In this document: in pieces, positions 45,058 to 56,775 of the stretch | Layout: every line of letters begins with the position of its first letter | How positions within the stretch are numbered: position 1 is the stretch's first letter | NCBI RefSeq assembly: GCF_963924675.1 | Contig: NC_089222.1 | Coordinates: 139,960,281 to 140,024,280, forward strand | Reading direction: 5' to 3' | Length of the DNA: 64,000 nt | Source of the DNA: Phocoena phocoena | Lineage: Eukaryota > Chordata > Mammalia > Artiodactyla > Phocoenidae | Program-made: the position numbers and the translations under genes | Notes under the pieces: generated by a model | Told to the model about the DNA's origin: nothing | Databases searched by the model: none | Seen by the model: only the letters and a program-made list of their open reading frames with translations

Positions 45058-45539
45058 CCTGAAGGCCTGACCCGAGGCTTCCCCACAGTGCCTTGCACTG
45101 AAAGGTCAGCTTACCCTTCTAGTCTCTTCCTGGCGCTTGCCTCTCTGTGACTCAGAATGCCCCTCCTCTGCTGGAGTCCTGAACCTTCCAAGTCTGGGTC
45201 AAATCTGACCTCAGACAGGTCTCTCCCTGCTTGGCACTCCCTGCGTTCTCCTGCATGAATTTCCACCTGTGGATGTTTATCCCAAGGACGTTGTGTTCAG
45301 AGTGAATGCTATTAGCTATTTGGAGTGGAAGGGGCTATAGTTTCCTTGACATGTTGTCAATACAACTAGTTGAGCAAAGAATACTTGAGGCAGGCCACTA
45401 ATGGCTGGGATCAAACAGGCAGACAGGCAGGCTCTGAAATGTTCTGGCTTTTCCATTACATGTGCAGTTGCTTTTCTAATCTCTAGATATGTCCAGTGTC
45501 TTAACAGTCCCTATGTGATCCACATTCCCATCTCTCTTT
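45058..45539 (+). mobile_element. Possible L2 fragment (weak)
   Basis: GGGTCAAATCTGACCTCAGACAGGTCTCTCCCTGCTTGGCACTCCC (about 45197-45242) resembles the L2 segment encoding the 3' region of that LINE. Otherwise no feature. Confidence 0.35.
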
Positions 45540-45602
45540 CAGGACAGTGCTCTCATTTAATAGGTGATCAATAAATTTTGATTGAGAAATGTGTTTCCAG
45601 GT
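45540..45602 (+). mobile_element. L2/MIR-type 3' end
   Basis: AGGACAGTGCTCTCATTTAATAGGTGATCAATAAATTTTGATTGAGAAATG matches the usual 3' terminus of L2 (GTGCTCAATAAATGTTTGTTGAATGA type). Confidence 0.5.
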
Positions 45603-48600
45603 TGCTTCAGTTTAATAAAGAAAATTCAACATGATTTAACGCTTAACGTTTGCAAAGAAAAACTTATATGCGAGCAAAACATAGTTACAAATGCGATCTT
45701 AAAATTAAAACAGATATAACCCCTTTTCTGCCTCCCAGGAGTTTACTGAGGGTTCTACATACTTTTGGGACGATTATTCTGGACTTACCTCCAGTTTTAC
45801 AATTTGGGAATAAAGTACGTAGGAGAAACTGGTCTTGTGGGATGTTCTGTTTAATCATCTATATTTACAAGCCTTAGAAAACTGCAAAAATCCATCAAAT
45901 TTTCTCATGAGACGGGATTATAAGCCACTTCGGACCTGACACTACTTCAGCTGTAAAACCCTCTCCCTTTGACCCTGCAAGCAACAAGCAACAATCTCTT
46001 TCTCTGCTTTAATGGCATGGTTTTGGGTGGGGTTTCAGAACTTAAATCCTGGTAATATGCTGACCTAACACCCCTTCTCCAGAAAAGACTCTCAGTATTC
46101 CCTGGATTTGAACTTCATTGTCATTATTTCTATTTTAAAACTCTGTAGAGAAGTAAATGTTCCTGCCAGGGTCAAACAGACTAGAAAGTACTTTTCACTA
46201 CTGAAGAGGCAAATTTTTTCCTCCACTTTCGCTTATTCTGTCATCTTGCTACTGTAACTTGCACTCCAGAAAGCGCCAGCCTTGCACAAGGCACGTTTAA
46301 ATTTTGAGCAATTATAGACCCAGATCTGTAAACCCGGCAGCAGGCCCACATCAGCTATGGGAGATTGGATATGATTTTAATGAGATTCCATTCTTCTTAA
46401 AATGCGATCTTCTTAAAATGTCCCTAAGATGCCAATTGGCGTCTTGTTTCCCAATAAAAAGAAATCTCGATTTTCTGATATATTTAATTTCAAGTTTTAT
46501 GTTGAGATGGCAAGTGTGCATGGTTTGTGTTTCCAAACATTTCATTTTACTAGCACACACTTCAGCTATTATTTATATTCGGCTTGGTTCTTTGTACGTC
46601 CCATGGAAGAATCCTGAAATCGTCTTTGTTCACTCCTGGGGTCCCAAGGTGCCACCGTGATCACCTCCCTCCCGCCAGCCTCCTCAAAACAGCTTCTTTC
46701 AATCTCTACTCAAAAGCCTGAGCTCTTCATTCTCTCCAGCACAAGCAGAATTCCAAACACCAGTAGCACAGAGAGGAGGGAACACTGCTTTTCCATTGCC
46801 TGTTCCAATCAATTGATTATATTAAGGCAACGGGTCGTTAACACACATAGTAAGATCTTGGGTTTCTCCTGTTGTTCAGAAGAGCACAGAGCCTGACGCC
46901 CAGCTTAGCTCAGACAGAAAGGTGCACGACACCAGTTAATCCATTTCCGCGATGCTGCTTATGACTTTTCACAAACTAATCCTTCCTCAAGGTGGTGACA
47001 CAAACCCCCCTGCCTAGAGCACCGAAAAACATGCACACGCATCTCTCTGTTACTTTGCAACTTAACTACTTTCGTAGGGCTCCAAGGATCCATAACCCAC
47101 ATTTCCATTCCCTCACGGAGGAAACGAATCTCCCCACCAAAAACAGAGAATCACTCAGTGGAAATATGACCAAACGAGGACATTACCGCTCAAAGCTGAG
47201 CCCCTTCATTCCCCTGTGCTCAAACTAAGGGGCAAACACTCTTCTTCACTTTTAAATGAAGGTTTGGAAACCTCAGCCAAACCCTTAATCAAGTGAAAGT
47301 AAGGGTTTCCTGTTTTTGAAAAATCACCGTAGATGTGCCTGCTTTTCTTTTTTCTTTTTCTTTTTTTTTTAACCATTCTTTAGGTTTTATTTTTCATTTA
47401 TTTATTATTTTTTACAATATATGTTTTTCTTCCTATCCACTGCAGGCATGTTTTTCTCCCCCAGAGTAGGTTTTCCTGGGGGAATAATTATTAAAATCAT
47501 AGTAGCACTAAAAGGAATCCGATATGAGACACTAACGTGTGAAAATCTCATTCCCACTAAAACAGTTCAAAATTAGGTGGTATGTTTTAACTACAGATCT
47601 AGGTTTTCAAATCCCTGAGACATGCTAACAGTTTGTTCTAGATCAGATCTCCCGTCTAATTCTCTAGGGCTGTGATTTTCAAAAGTGATTAATTCAAAAG
47701 GCCTATTGTACACACTTTAAGGATACTGTAGGCTTCAGCCACAGCCATTCTGAAACGGGAGAAAGTCTCAGAACTAAACTTTCTTTGCTCCTGCTTCTGA
47801 CCAGGCGCTGAGTCAAGGTAACTGAACCCCTTACTTTCATTGTTAAATTACTGCTTCTCATACGCAATCAGGGTCTTCCAGATTATGACAGGCCACTGTC
47901 AAAATAGAAGAACTTAAAAGTTACTTTAAAACTCAGACCCAGTGCTCCATTTTTAGATGCACCCTTTAATTACTTGGTGGTGTCTACATCTTACTTATGC
48001 TTAAATTTAGCAAAGTAATTTTAGATCACTTGCCTTTAGATCACTTCACTACCTTCACTAGATCTGCAATGTTACAAACATAGAGCACCGAATCCTCTCT
48101 CTTCTAAATACTAAAATGTGTAAAATAAAAGGTAAAAAAGTTAAAAGGGCAACATTTCCCCCGGCTATTTTGAAAAACTGGTGCGAATGAGAGCCCAGCC
48201 ATCGGAGACTTCTGTTTTTTTACTCTACAGAATAACTGCTTTGAATCTATCAATGTGAGAGGGTGTATACTGACAACGCACAATGTACAGATAATTACCT
48301 GTTCCTAAAGCCAAGTGAAGGTGCAAACAAGCACCAAGGAAGATGCCATCGTGACATCAACAATACAGGGGCAGCTAGGGGACCTCCTGTGTGAGTGTCA
48401 CCAACTACAGCAGGGACTTTCAAAGTCCCCCCCCAAAACTCACACTGCTACCACCACGTATCAAAATTTTCTGAAATTGTGTCCAAAATATTTGAATCCC
48501 TCTGTTGCGTCAGCTTGTTTTTCTTACAAATGCAACTCAAAAGGTTTGAAGAGTTCCAAATTCAAGGTGCAGATCATAAACAAAGGCTGTGTTTTGAAGG

Positions 48601-49390
48601 ACGATATACCCTGGGAATGGCCAAGTATCCTTACACTTTGGAGAAAGAAAATGGAACCCCTTTGGCATTCTCCTCCTCACTGGAAAAGCTCGTCCAGGAA
48701 GCAAAGGGTGATCGAGCCAGGAGGTGACAAAGAGACCTGCATTTAGAGAGATCGACCCCCAGCTTAAACGGAGCACTGACTTGCAGCATCACAGAGCCGG
48801 GATTCTGCTTATAATGACTTCCTTCTGACCTAAGTTACCTGGACCACTTCTTGCTTCCCAGGCTCCAGCAGTCTCACTAGAAGGGGGTGTCTCTCTGTCG
48901 ACACCTCCTGAATGAAGTTCCATGAAAGAGTGAGTGGCACCGACATTTATTCAACACGACACTGTCTCCCCACCCTCCATATCATATGACTGATGCTGAC
49001 CTGCTCTGGTTTTTCACTGGGGAATAGCAAAAGATCTCAGGAACATTAGCTCCTCTGTCTTGTGAAGAGCTAAATTCCCCTTTTATTATTTTTGTTGTTG
49101 TTGTTTAAGGACAGGTAACAAGGAAAGACCAGAGCTAATATTAATTTTAGAAAAAAAAGTTGAAAATTTCCTATTACCTACTTACAAAATATATCTTCCA
49201 TATATGCACAATATATAAAATTTTAGAATAGTACATAAGTTAAAAATCAAGGTTGACATCTTTCAAAGAGGCTTTACTTCTTACTTATATATCCGGCACT
49301 CCACTGGGATCTCATGCCTTACCACAAATAAAATAACTGATTTTCTGAGATGAGAAACTCAAGAATTTTCTTTAATACCAAAACAAAACA
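45603..49390. other. Non-coding, low-repeat unique sequence
   Basis: About 3.8 kb with no repeat I can assign. T-rich tract at 47345-47371. A 143-codon open frame at 48315-48746 has no recognised domain and no convincing splice context. A minus-strand donor-like site at 45784-45789 (rc GTAAGT) has no adequate acceptor. Confidence 0.5.
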
Positions 49391-49725
49391 GGGGACTTCC
49401 CTGGTGGCGCAGTGGTTAAGAATCTGCCTGCCAATGCGGAGGACATGGGTTTGAGCCCTGGTCCGGGAAGATCCCACATGCTGCACAGCAACTGAGCCCG
49501 TGTACCACAACTACTGAGCCTGAGCTCTAGAGCCCGTGAGCCACAACTGCTGAGCCCATACACTGCAACTACTGAAGCCCACATGCCTAGAGCCCGTGCT
49601 CCACAACGAGAAGCCACCGCAATGAGTAGCCCGCACACAGCAATGAAGACCCAGCACAGCCAAAAAATAAATAAATTTTAAATAAATTAAAAATAAAAAT
49701 GAAGTTGCTTTTAAAAAAAAAAAGA
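49391..49725 (+). mobile_element. CHR-2-like SINE
   Basis: Head GGGACTTCCCTGGTGGCGCAGTGG, a B-box-like GGGTTTGAGCCC, a long body with repeated ACAACTACTGAGCC and GCCCGTG modules, and the end CACAGCCAAAAAATAAATAAATTTTAAATAAATTAAAAAT plus an A-run near 49711-49722. Flanking duplication unclear. Confidence 0.93.
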
Positions 49726-50826
49726 ACAAGAAGTGGAGGAGGCAATGGTTATAAACACGTGTACATGCAGTCCCATTACATAATCCAATGGTAAACAAGA
49801 ATTCTCAAAAATTTACCTAAAGAAGGCACATCAGAGTAAATCACCAAGAACTCATCATGAGAGAACAGATACATGGAAAATAATATATCACAATGCTACC
49901 CCAACTATTCAAAAATGAAATGAAGGAATTACAAAGTGTTAGAAAAGAGAAGAAACCAAAATTTTAAGTGTACCTGGAATTATATATTCTTAAATAACTC
50001 AAAAAGATATAATACCTATTTGCTGGCTTAGTGTAATTTCCAAAAGTCACTGAGTCAAATCGAAGCTGGGGTTACCAGACTGCAAACTGTATTTGTGATA
50101 TGTGTAGGACTCATAATGCCTTTCTTCAGAATCAGAAAACTTTGCATTGTAGCCACAAATTTGCACAGCTCATCCGGTTTCCACTAGAATTGTAACTTCA
50201 ATGGTATAATTAGCTCATTCATAATTTGACACATAGTGAGTTAATTTATCTGGTTGGATTTTTATGTAACTTCTATTGCCCGGTCTTCCCACTGACGAAG
50301 CCAGTGCAAGCTGCTGCCAGCGAAGCAAGGGTTAACCCCAGGAATGTGACAGTTCTCCTGGTGATAAGGTGACGGGTAGCTGAGGCCAGGTCAAGGGCTC
50401 TAAGCTGTTTGGAGAGAATTGAAAATACTCAAAAATAATCTCAATGGTAAATAAACTCTATGCCCTATGTATGTCACCAGGGGAAGACTAAAAAATTTTT
50501 TAAATCGCATTGAAAGTTTTCTGAACTACAGAAGCTCCAGAAACATGCACAGTGGGAAATCCGTGGCACATATGAATATGTTCTTTGGAAAGATAACGAA
50601 ATTATCCCAACGAATAAATAAACAACTCTATGTATTAAGTTCACATCGGCATTAAAATTGTTTATCCATTTTATTGGGCAGTTTAGTCTGCTACTGGTAA
50701 TAGCATCTAACTGCTTTAAAGTGTTAAAAATAATTCTATGCAGTACCTTTTGTAAAGCCTCTATACAATATATAACAGCGATACATAGATGTTGGATTTC
50801 AGGTAGAAACCAAGAAGGCTAGCTGA
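49726..50826. other. AT-rich non-coding sequence
   Basis: No gene or repeat recognised. Confidence 0.5.
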
Positions 50827-50829
50827 TAT

Positions 50830-50870
<41 letters not shown>
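50827..50870. repeat. (CA)n(TA)n compound microsatellite
   Basis: ACACACACACACA followed by about 26 bp of TA, in the sequence upstream (window-left) of the CpG island. Confidence 0.95.
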
Positions 50871-50873
<3 letters not shown>

Positions 50874-51658
50874 TAAACATGCCAAGTTTCCCAATTAAAG
50901 TGGTAAACGGGAAGCATATAAACATAACAGCTGCAAGCTGAGATGTCAGAAGGTGAAAAGACAGAGACAGAAGTGCAGAGAAGAGACTAAGCCCAAGTTT
51001 AGGAACGCGCGGTGAGAGCGCCGTCGAAGGGCGACTCCACGCACAGAAGGACCGACCCGGCAGTGACAGCCAAGCCCACACCTCGCTCTCGACTTTCAGC
51101 CAAGCGTGAGCTTTAATTCAAGCCTTATTTCCATTCCAGACAACAACAAATAACCTCTTTCTCGGTGTCCCAGACGAGGCCCCCGCGGTCAGCTTTCCCG
51201 GCCCTCGCCTATTGCGGGGGTCTCCACTCCTCTCCCTCCGTCCCGGGCGCGCGCGCCTTCCGAGGACCCAGGCAACGATGAGCCGTGCCTCCCGGCGTCC
51301 CACTTCCCACCTGTCCCGGCGCCGTCGGAAGAGCCGGGTCAGCCCGCTGCCACCGTCCCCGCCGCCGCCTCCAGCGAAGGAGCCGGGCAGAGAGCGCGGG
51401 CCACGGGACTTACCGAGAGGCCAGCGCCGCCGTCGGGGGAGGGCGTGTCCCGCACGTGGGTGTCCGCGCGTGTCCGCGCCCGCGTGTGCCCGCGCGCGTG
51501 CCTGGCCGTGGGCGCCGAACCGGGCGGCACTGAGTCCCTGGGCGCCGACGGGCTCAGCCCATGGTGTGGGCGCCGGCCTCCGGGAGGCTCTGGCTCCCGC
51601 CAATCGCCGAGCAGGGCTGCAGCCCCGACGCGCTGCTCGAGATCCGGGAGTGCACGCC

Positions 51659-51677
51659 GGGGGCGGGGCGGGGCGCG
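51659..51677. promoter_or_regulatory. Overlapping GC boxes (Sp1-type)
   Basis: GGGGGCGGGGCGGGGCGCGG contains two overlapping GGGGCGGGG sites, typical of TATA-less CpG-island promoters. Confidence 0.6.
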
Positions 51678-51703
51678 GGGGCGTGAGTGGCCCGGGGCGC
51701 GGG

Positions 51704-51752
51704 GGTGCGCGCGCGCGCGTCCAAGTGCGCGTGGGTATGCGGGCGCGCGTGG
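51704..51752. other. Alternating CG/TG tract (possible Z-DNA)
   Basis: GTGCGCGCGCGCGCG at the start, then GTGCGCGTGGGTATGCGGGCGCGCGTGG. Alternating purine-pyrimidine runs within the CpG island. Confidence 0.5.
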
Positions 51753-52476
51753 CCGTGAGCGCGCCCTCGGGCCGGGGAGCGCGGGCGGCGCGGGCAGGTC
51801 TGGACCCCGCTTGGCTTTAGGAAGCATCTGGCGGCTCGGAGGAGGAAGAGGAGGAGAAGCGGAGCCTGGGACGGAGTGAGCCAGAGTCCAGGCCCCGGCG
51901 GCGCGGGAGAGAAACCCAGGAGGGGAGAGGAGCGAGGACCGGAGAACAGGCGAGGGGAGGGGAGGGCCCGGGAGGTGGGGGACGCCGCGGAGGTGCTTGC
52001 TCCTCAGAACTTAGTGAGAAGTAACTTTTTTCCCAACCTCGGCCGTTACACACATTACAAATAATAAAAGTTAAAACTGGTTGTTTCGGGAGAAGTTTAA
52101 AATGACCATCGACTGCCTGGGATGCTGATCAGAATTAAGACGACGTTGCCTTCAGCTTAATGAAGAGACGCGGTGCCAGGCGCCACCGGCTTTAGTAAGA
52201 CCTGGAGTCACTGCCCGCGCGTCCCGAGAGCGTTGGGACCCTATGGAGGAGGCTGAGGAGCAGCGGTATGCGGTCGCGAGGATGCCAAGATGTCCAGGGG
52301 ACACCCTGGTCTGATGGACAGACGCGGTGACGGCGGCCCTCCTGAGAACAGTGTCTGCAAGATACAGCCTCCAAAAGGGGGAGCCGCGAGGTCTGGCTCA
52401 TCGGCCCGGGGGCACTGCGAAGCCCCTCCAGATGTTTTAGTTTATAAGTGATTTCTGACATCAAAATCGCGCTTAC

Positions 52477-52501
52477 CTGACTGCTGCTTCTCTGCACTCA
52501 T
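52477..52501 (-). CDS. Candidate first coding exon, unrecognised minus-strand gene
   Basis: On the minus strand, CGCGGGACATGAG provides an ATG with a purine at -3 (ATG is the reverse complement of 52499-52501). Eight codons follow (M S A E K Q Q S) plus one base, and then a strong donor CAGTCAG/GTAAGC, with GTAAGC the reverse complement of 52471-52476. The exon therefore ends in phase 1, exactly what the acceptor exon at 40091-40366 needs. Joining them completes an Ala codon and keeps the frame open for 100 codons. The untranslated part would extend right into the island shoulder. The gene is not one I recognise. The exon is short, so the ATG could be accidental, but donor strength, CpG context and phase agreement support it together. 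Confidence 0.5.
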
Positions 52502-52640
52502 GTCCCGCGGGGACCGTCCCTGCCTGATCGCTAGGAACCCATCCTAGAGCGTCCTCTTGCAGACTCTCCCCTTTCCGACCAAGTGAAAACTACTCGTGTC
52601 CCTCCCTCTCCAAACTTTAACAGCCAAGAATTTCAGCAAA
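52502..52640 (-). promoter_or_regulatory. Probable 5' UTR/start region of the minus-strand gene
   Basis: Moderately GC-rich sequence to the right of the candidate ATG, ending before an AT-rich block from about 52700. No TATA box or initiator is obvious. A C-run lies at 52662-52671. The transcription start cannot be placed from sequence alone. Confidence 0.35.
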
Positions 52641-54600
52641 CAGCCAGAAAGAAAACTAAGCCCCCCCCCCACCGCCTGCCACCCCAAGGGAAGGGAGGGA
52701 ATAAGCACTTCTTTAATTTGAAAAATAATAATTAAAACTCCCTCAACGTTTAAGGCCGGGCAACATAATCTATTAATTGGTCGCTATTAACATGCAGTTT
52801 TATTGACCATAGCACACAGAAGTCTGATTGTGAAGGAGTGTTTTCAATGAAAGTGGAGTTATTTTAGCTGCAGACGTGTTTACATTTCTGTGGTTTAGTC
52901 TATAACTTTCTCTTTTTCTTGCTTCAGAATTCTGCTCCATGAAGCAAAGCCCTTAGCTCCCAGACATTCCAAAAAGTCTGCCAAAATAATAGAAAAAAAA
53001 AAGAGAGGGAAGAAAAAACACACAGAGACCCCCAAGTCTGGGTCAGGCTCAGGGTTGTAAGTGGGCATCACCAGTATGCCCCCTCTCCACACAATTTCCA
53101 GTGTAAAGAAAAAAAAAAAAGCCCTTCAGGCCTCCATTTCCTGTTTGCTGAGGAAAAAATAGGATGGGTCTAAGCAGTTGAGTTTAGAAACCGCCTTCTC
53201 CAGGACCTATAGATTCCAAGAGGTTCTTTAACCCTAGAGATGCCAAAATGAAATCATTGATAGGAAAATCTACCATTCCACACTCTCCAAGGAAGTACCT
53301 CTCTTTTAAGTGGACAACCTTCACAAACTACAAATGCGTTCCTAGGAAATTTCTTGAACAAACAGGCACACCAGGGTAGATGGGATGCAAGCCCACCTCT
53401 CCATAGGTGGCCAGGAGAAGATACCAATAAAAATAAGTATCGAAAACAGATTAAGTTTCTGAGAAGCATGCAATCCTTTTCTTTCTGAGGATGCGGTACA
53501 AAAAAGCAGAATGCATATTAAAAAGTGCATATTTAGTAATAGGGTTATGTCAGTTTTCACAACCTGTGCTAGAATCAAAATTGGCAGAATTGGTTGACTC
53601 CTTTGAATTGCTCGCTAGTATCACAGAAGTCACAGTATTGCCATTCACACGATCTTAAAACATATTCAACCTGCCTCCCCCCTAAACTATCAATTGCATA
53701 TTTCGGTTCCTATTCTTTAGAACTGTTCTCCAAAGATTCCAGATCCAAGAAACCTCACTGCATTTTGAAATCTTCCTCTTAGCCACTCATGTCCAAAACT
53801 CACCACAGAGAGCCTTTGTCATTTAGGGGAGTGCTTTAAAGTGAATAGATTCTCAACCTGACCAATGAGATCCGCAGTCCACGGCAATGACTCTGCTTTG
53901 CAATACATTACCCTAGCAAAGTTCCTTCAGCATCATCACTTGTACCGAATACTCTAATAATATAGAACAATGCTGAAAATAATATAATGTGTGCTAACTG
54001 GCAAAGGAGCTTGCTTTATGAATTAAGAACTGTACTTTCATAGTAGAACATGATTTCAACAGCCCGTTACCACTGTTGAGAACAGAAAAAATGAGTTCAG
54101 AAAAACCACAATGTTTGAAACAATGTCATCTGCAGCTCGCCGTTGCTACTCTCTCCCATTCCCCCAAATATACCACACAGAAAGAGGAGGAGGGGTGGGG
54201 GGGGAGGAGAGGAGAACGGAGAGAGAGAATTGCATAAAAGACAAAAGCACATACTAAGCCCACTCTCAAAGCTGAGGTTATTAACGTTGAAAAATCTTAG
54301 AACCCAGAATCCCAGAGTTTCACAAAATTAGGACACCATCTCCTCCAACTGATTGTATCTTGCAGTTGCAGTTAGGAAGTTGTTTCTATTGTCTAGTCAA
54401 ATCCCCACCTTCTACCACAGCATTCCTTTGAGTCTGGTCCATAATCAAGGTCAAGTAGTGGGAAGTCAATTTCAACTAATTAAATCAATTGAGTTAATTT
54501 GAGAGGCCAACAGAACACAAGTAATGGAGATACATTCACCATCTATCTGTGCTGCAAGACAGGAAATACGGTCATTCTAAATTCATAAAATACAGTTTAA
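52641..54600. other. Non-coding, low-repeat sequence
   Basis: If the minus-strand gene is real, this is the region upstream of its promoter. Contains short A-runs at 52993-53003 and 53108-53120 and a G-rich GGAGGAGGGGTGGGGGGGGAGGAG patch at about 54186-54209. No gene recognised. Confidence 0.5.
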
Positions 54601-54822
54601 GGGCTTCGCTGGTGGCGCAGTGGTTGAGAGTCCGCCTGCCGATGCAGGGGACACGGGTTCATGCCCTGGTCCGGGAAGATCCCACATGCCGTGGAGCGGC
54701 TAAGCCCGTGAGCCATGGCCGCTGAGCCTGCGGGTCCGGAGCCTGTGCTCCGCAACGGGAGAGGCCACAACAGTGAGAGGCCCGCGTACCGCAAAATAAA
54801 TAAATAAATAAATAAATAAGAT
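54601..54822 (+). mobile_element. CHR-1 SINE
   Basis: GGGCTTCGCTGGTGGCGCAGTGG head, the standard body to GAGAGGCCCGCGTACCGC, and an AAATAAATAAAT-type tail (54793-54820). Flanking sequences AATACAGTTTAA (left) and AATACATTTAAA (right) are similar and may be a decayed duplication. Confidence 0.95.
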
Positions 54823-56654
54823 AATACATTTAAAAGGAAGGATTTTATAAAAAACACCGCTTGACACGTTCCACGAGAATTAGTATTTTTAAGTATTTCA
54901 TACATGAGATAATCTTTCTATGTAAAGTTTTGTGGTTGACTTAATTCTTTTTGAAATCCCTTTTATCCAAAAGATGTTTTGGATTAATTTAAGTATTTGT
55001 TACTGGAGAATGTCAAGCTCTTGTCCTGAGTTGGGTTGTCACACCTGTTAAATATAAGCCTCCTTTTCTTTTGATATTCTGAGAAGGGCCTTAAAAGGTT
55101 TACATCCTTCAATATGGAGATTTAATTGCTTTACCTATAATAAAAAATAATCCCTATAAAATTCAGATTGTGGATATTTCAAAGCTGAAAGAACTATTGG
55201 ATTGGGATGTAAAGGTTGCAGTTCAAAAAGCCTTCCACGTTTAATATCACGTGCGTGGAGTTGTGAGTTATAAACTCCTGGTTATCATTTTGTAAGGTCG
55301 GGCCTTTGTAGTCCTCGCGGGGAGTGTCTTTGAGCTTACTTTATGGCTTAGCAGTTCTGCGTGTGCACGTGTTAAATATGGAAAGGGGAGCACATCCCCC
55401 TGCAGTAAAGGCTCTCAAGGGAGGAAGTCTCAGATTCCATTTTAAATGAGGTACTGGAGTGAGGTTCGCCACACTGACACTTTTCACATCTTGGGTGAGC
55501 TCAGACCTGGCGAGAAGGACAGCCCTGGTTTGAGAAATGAGACAGTATGTGTGCTTCAGCCACTGGCCATTTCCCACTGTTCAAGCCCTGAGCATCTTCA
55601 GTGTTTCTCGGGGCATCCAGAGCCCACCCCCAGCCCCCTCCCCCCCGCCACAGCCTCCACTCAATCAATTAGGACCTTCTTTTCATCCTGGAGGTGGTTG
55701 GACGGGGCTCCTACTGGGGCAACCCAAGACAGGAAAGGGAGGAGGATAAGCGTTAGAATTCTGGAGTTAGGGTCCTAAATGTAGCTTCCCTGGGGGCCCT
55801 CTCCCCACCACCATCCTCATCCCATTCTCTGACTTTCTTCATTGATTGTAAGTGAACACGAGAGGGCAGAGGTGTAAATTCTCTTGGGAAAGTCTTCAAC
55901 CCACCACAAAAGCATCCCCACCATCACCAGGATCTTTTATCATCAGCTGCTAAGAAGTCAGTTTTATGCGCTCCTTACCCTCCTAGACAAACTAATTTCA
56001 TGCAACACTCTTATCCTCTGAAGCACTTCTTCAATCGCCGTCAGATGTAGTTTAAGCCTGCAGTATACACAGCAGTTCTTAATAACACGTGGTGACCACA
56101 AACTGCTCCATAAAATTGCATAATGCATAATTCCTATCAACTTGCATAATGCACACGATGAGTTGATATGAAACACATTGTACATCTGTCAGTGAGCTTT
56201 GGTGACAAAGGTTATACAAAATGGATCGGGAGACTGTATTTGCATTTTTAAAATGGAATTACGTAGGACACATCAGGAGATTTGCTGCAGCTCTTCTGAT
56301 GTTTATACTTATTATACTTATTTGCTTGTGAGCTTCACATACATACTGTGACACTAATTCTATCAATGAACAGTTTCGTCATGTACATTTTCATCAATGG
56401 GATTACTCATGAGTGCGAAAATAGTTGCATTTTTAGAAAGGTGACACAACTCAGTGATTTTTTTTTTGTATTGATAAAGGCCTTAGCATAACAGTGCCTC
56501 AGTGCAAATAAAATCAATATCTTAATGATTTTCTTTTGTATCCTAGAATAGAAAATTATTATTCTATGATTATGTGTGACCTGATATAATTTAAATGGGT
56601 GAAAAGTCTATTTCAGATAAAATACACAGACAGTTGACAAGGAATGAGTGAGAA
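54823..56654. other. Non-coding sequence, no gene recognised
   Basis: A short inverted or overlapping direct repeat of GCATAATGCATAA / TGCATAATGCAC lies at 56117-56156. No other structure noted. Confidence 0.5.
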
Positions 56655-56775
56655 GAGGAATCCAACACTTACCAGCCTTATGACCTTGGGCAAGTCACGG
56701 CCTCTTGATTGAAATCTCAATTTTCTTATCTATTAACTGCTATTGGAGTGGATGACCTCAAATAGGCTAAACAAA
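56655..56775 (+). mobile_element. MIR SINE fragment
   Basis: AATCCAACACTTACCAGCCTTATGACCTTGGGCAAGTCACGGCCTCTTGATTGAAATCTCAATTTTCTTATCTATTAACTG: the MIR core, including the well conserved GACCTTGGGCAAGTCAC. Confidence 0.85.

Larger units (their letters stand above)
51415..51830 (-). other. Possible alternative first exon (minus strand), donor at 51413
   Basis: On the minus strand the sequence CTGGCCTCTCG/GTAAGTCCCGTGG gives a strong donor, with GTAAGT the reverse complement of 51408-51413; the exon would end at 51414. The exon's other end is not defined by the sequence, and 51830 is only an estimate from the GC-rich block. It may be non-coding: no ATG frame reaches the donor in a phase that clearly fits the exon at 40091-40366, although a frame from a non-ATG codon does. 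This could represent alternative promoter use. Confidence 0.35.
51000..52010. promoter_or_regulatory. CpG island (probable promoter)
   Basis: Over roughly 51000-52010 the sequence is very GC-rich with dense CG dinucleotides, in sharp contrast to the AT-rich DNA on both sides. It contains GC boxes (51659-51677), a CCAAT motif at 51600-51604, CG alternations (51704-51750) and a purine-rich G tract (51830-51985). A less dense shoulder continues to about 52560. There is no TATA box in a clear position. A minus-strand splice donor lies at its left end (51414/51413) and a candidate minus-strand start codon on its right shoulder (52499-52501). Most likely the promoter of a minus-strand gene. Confidence 0.88.

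Noticed and set aside
44577..45062. 161-codon plus frame and opposite-strand frames with 11-residue repeats
   Set aside because: The unit length of 33 bp is a multiple of three, so open frames on both strands are expected. No start context, splice sites or non-repeat domain.
45784..45870. Minus-strand donor-like site (rc GTAAGT) with a short open segment
   Set aside because: No adequate polypyrimidine acceptor, and the segment length (58 nt) would not fit between the two phase-1 exons.
48315..48746. 143-codon plus frame
   Set aside because: No recognised domain, an ordinary start context, no splice support, and other frames overlap it. Kept only as a note in the surrounding non-coding entry.
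51212..51879. Plus-strand frames of 144-202 codons, Arg/Pro/Ala-rich
   Set aside because: Typical GC-island open frames: overlapping frames are open on both strands and composition simply follows the CpG-rich DNA.
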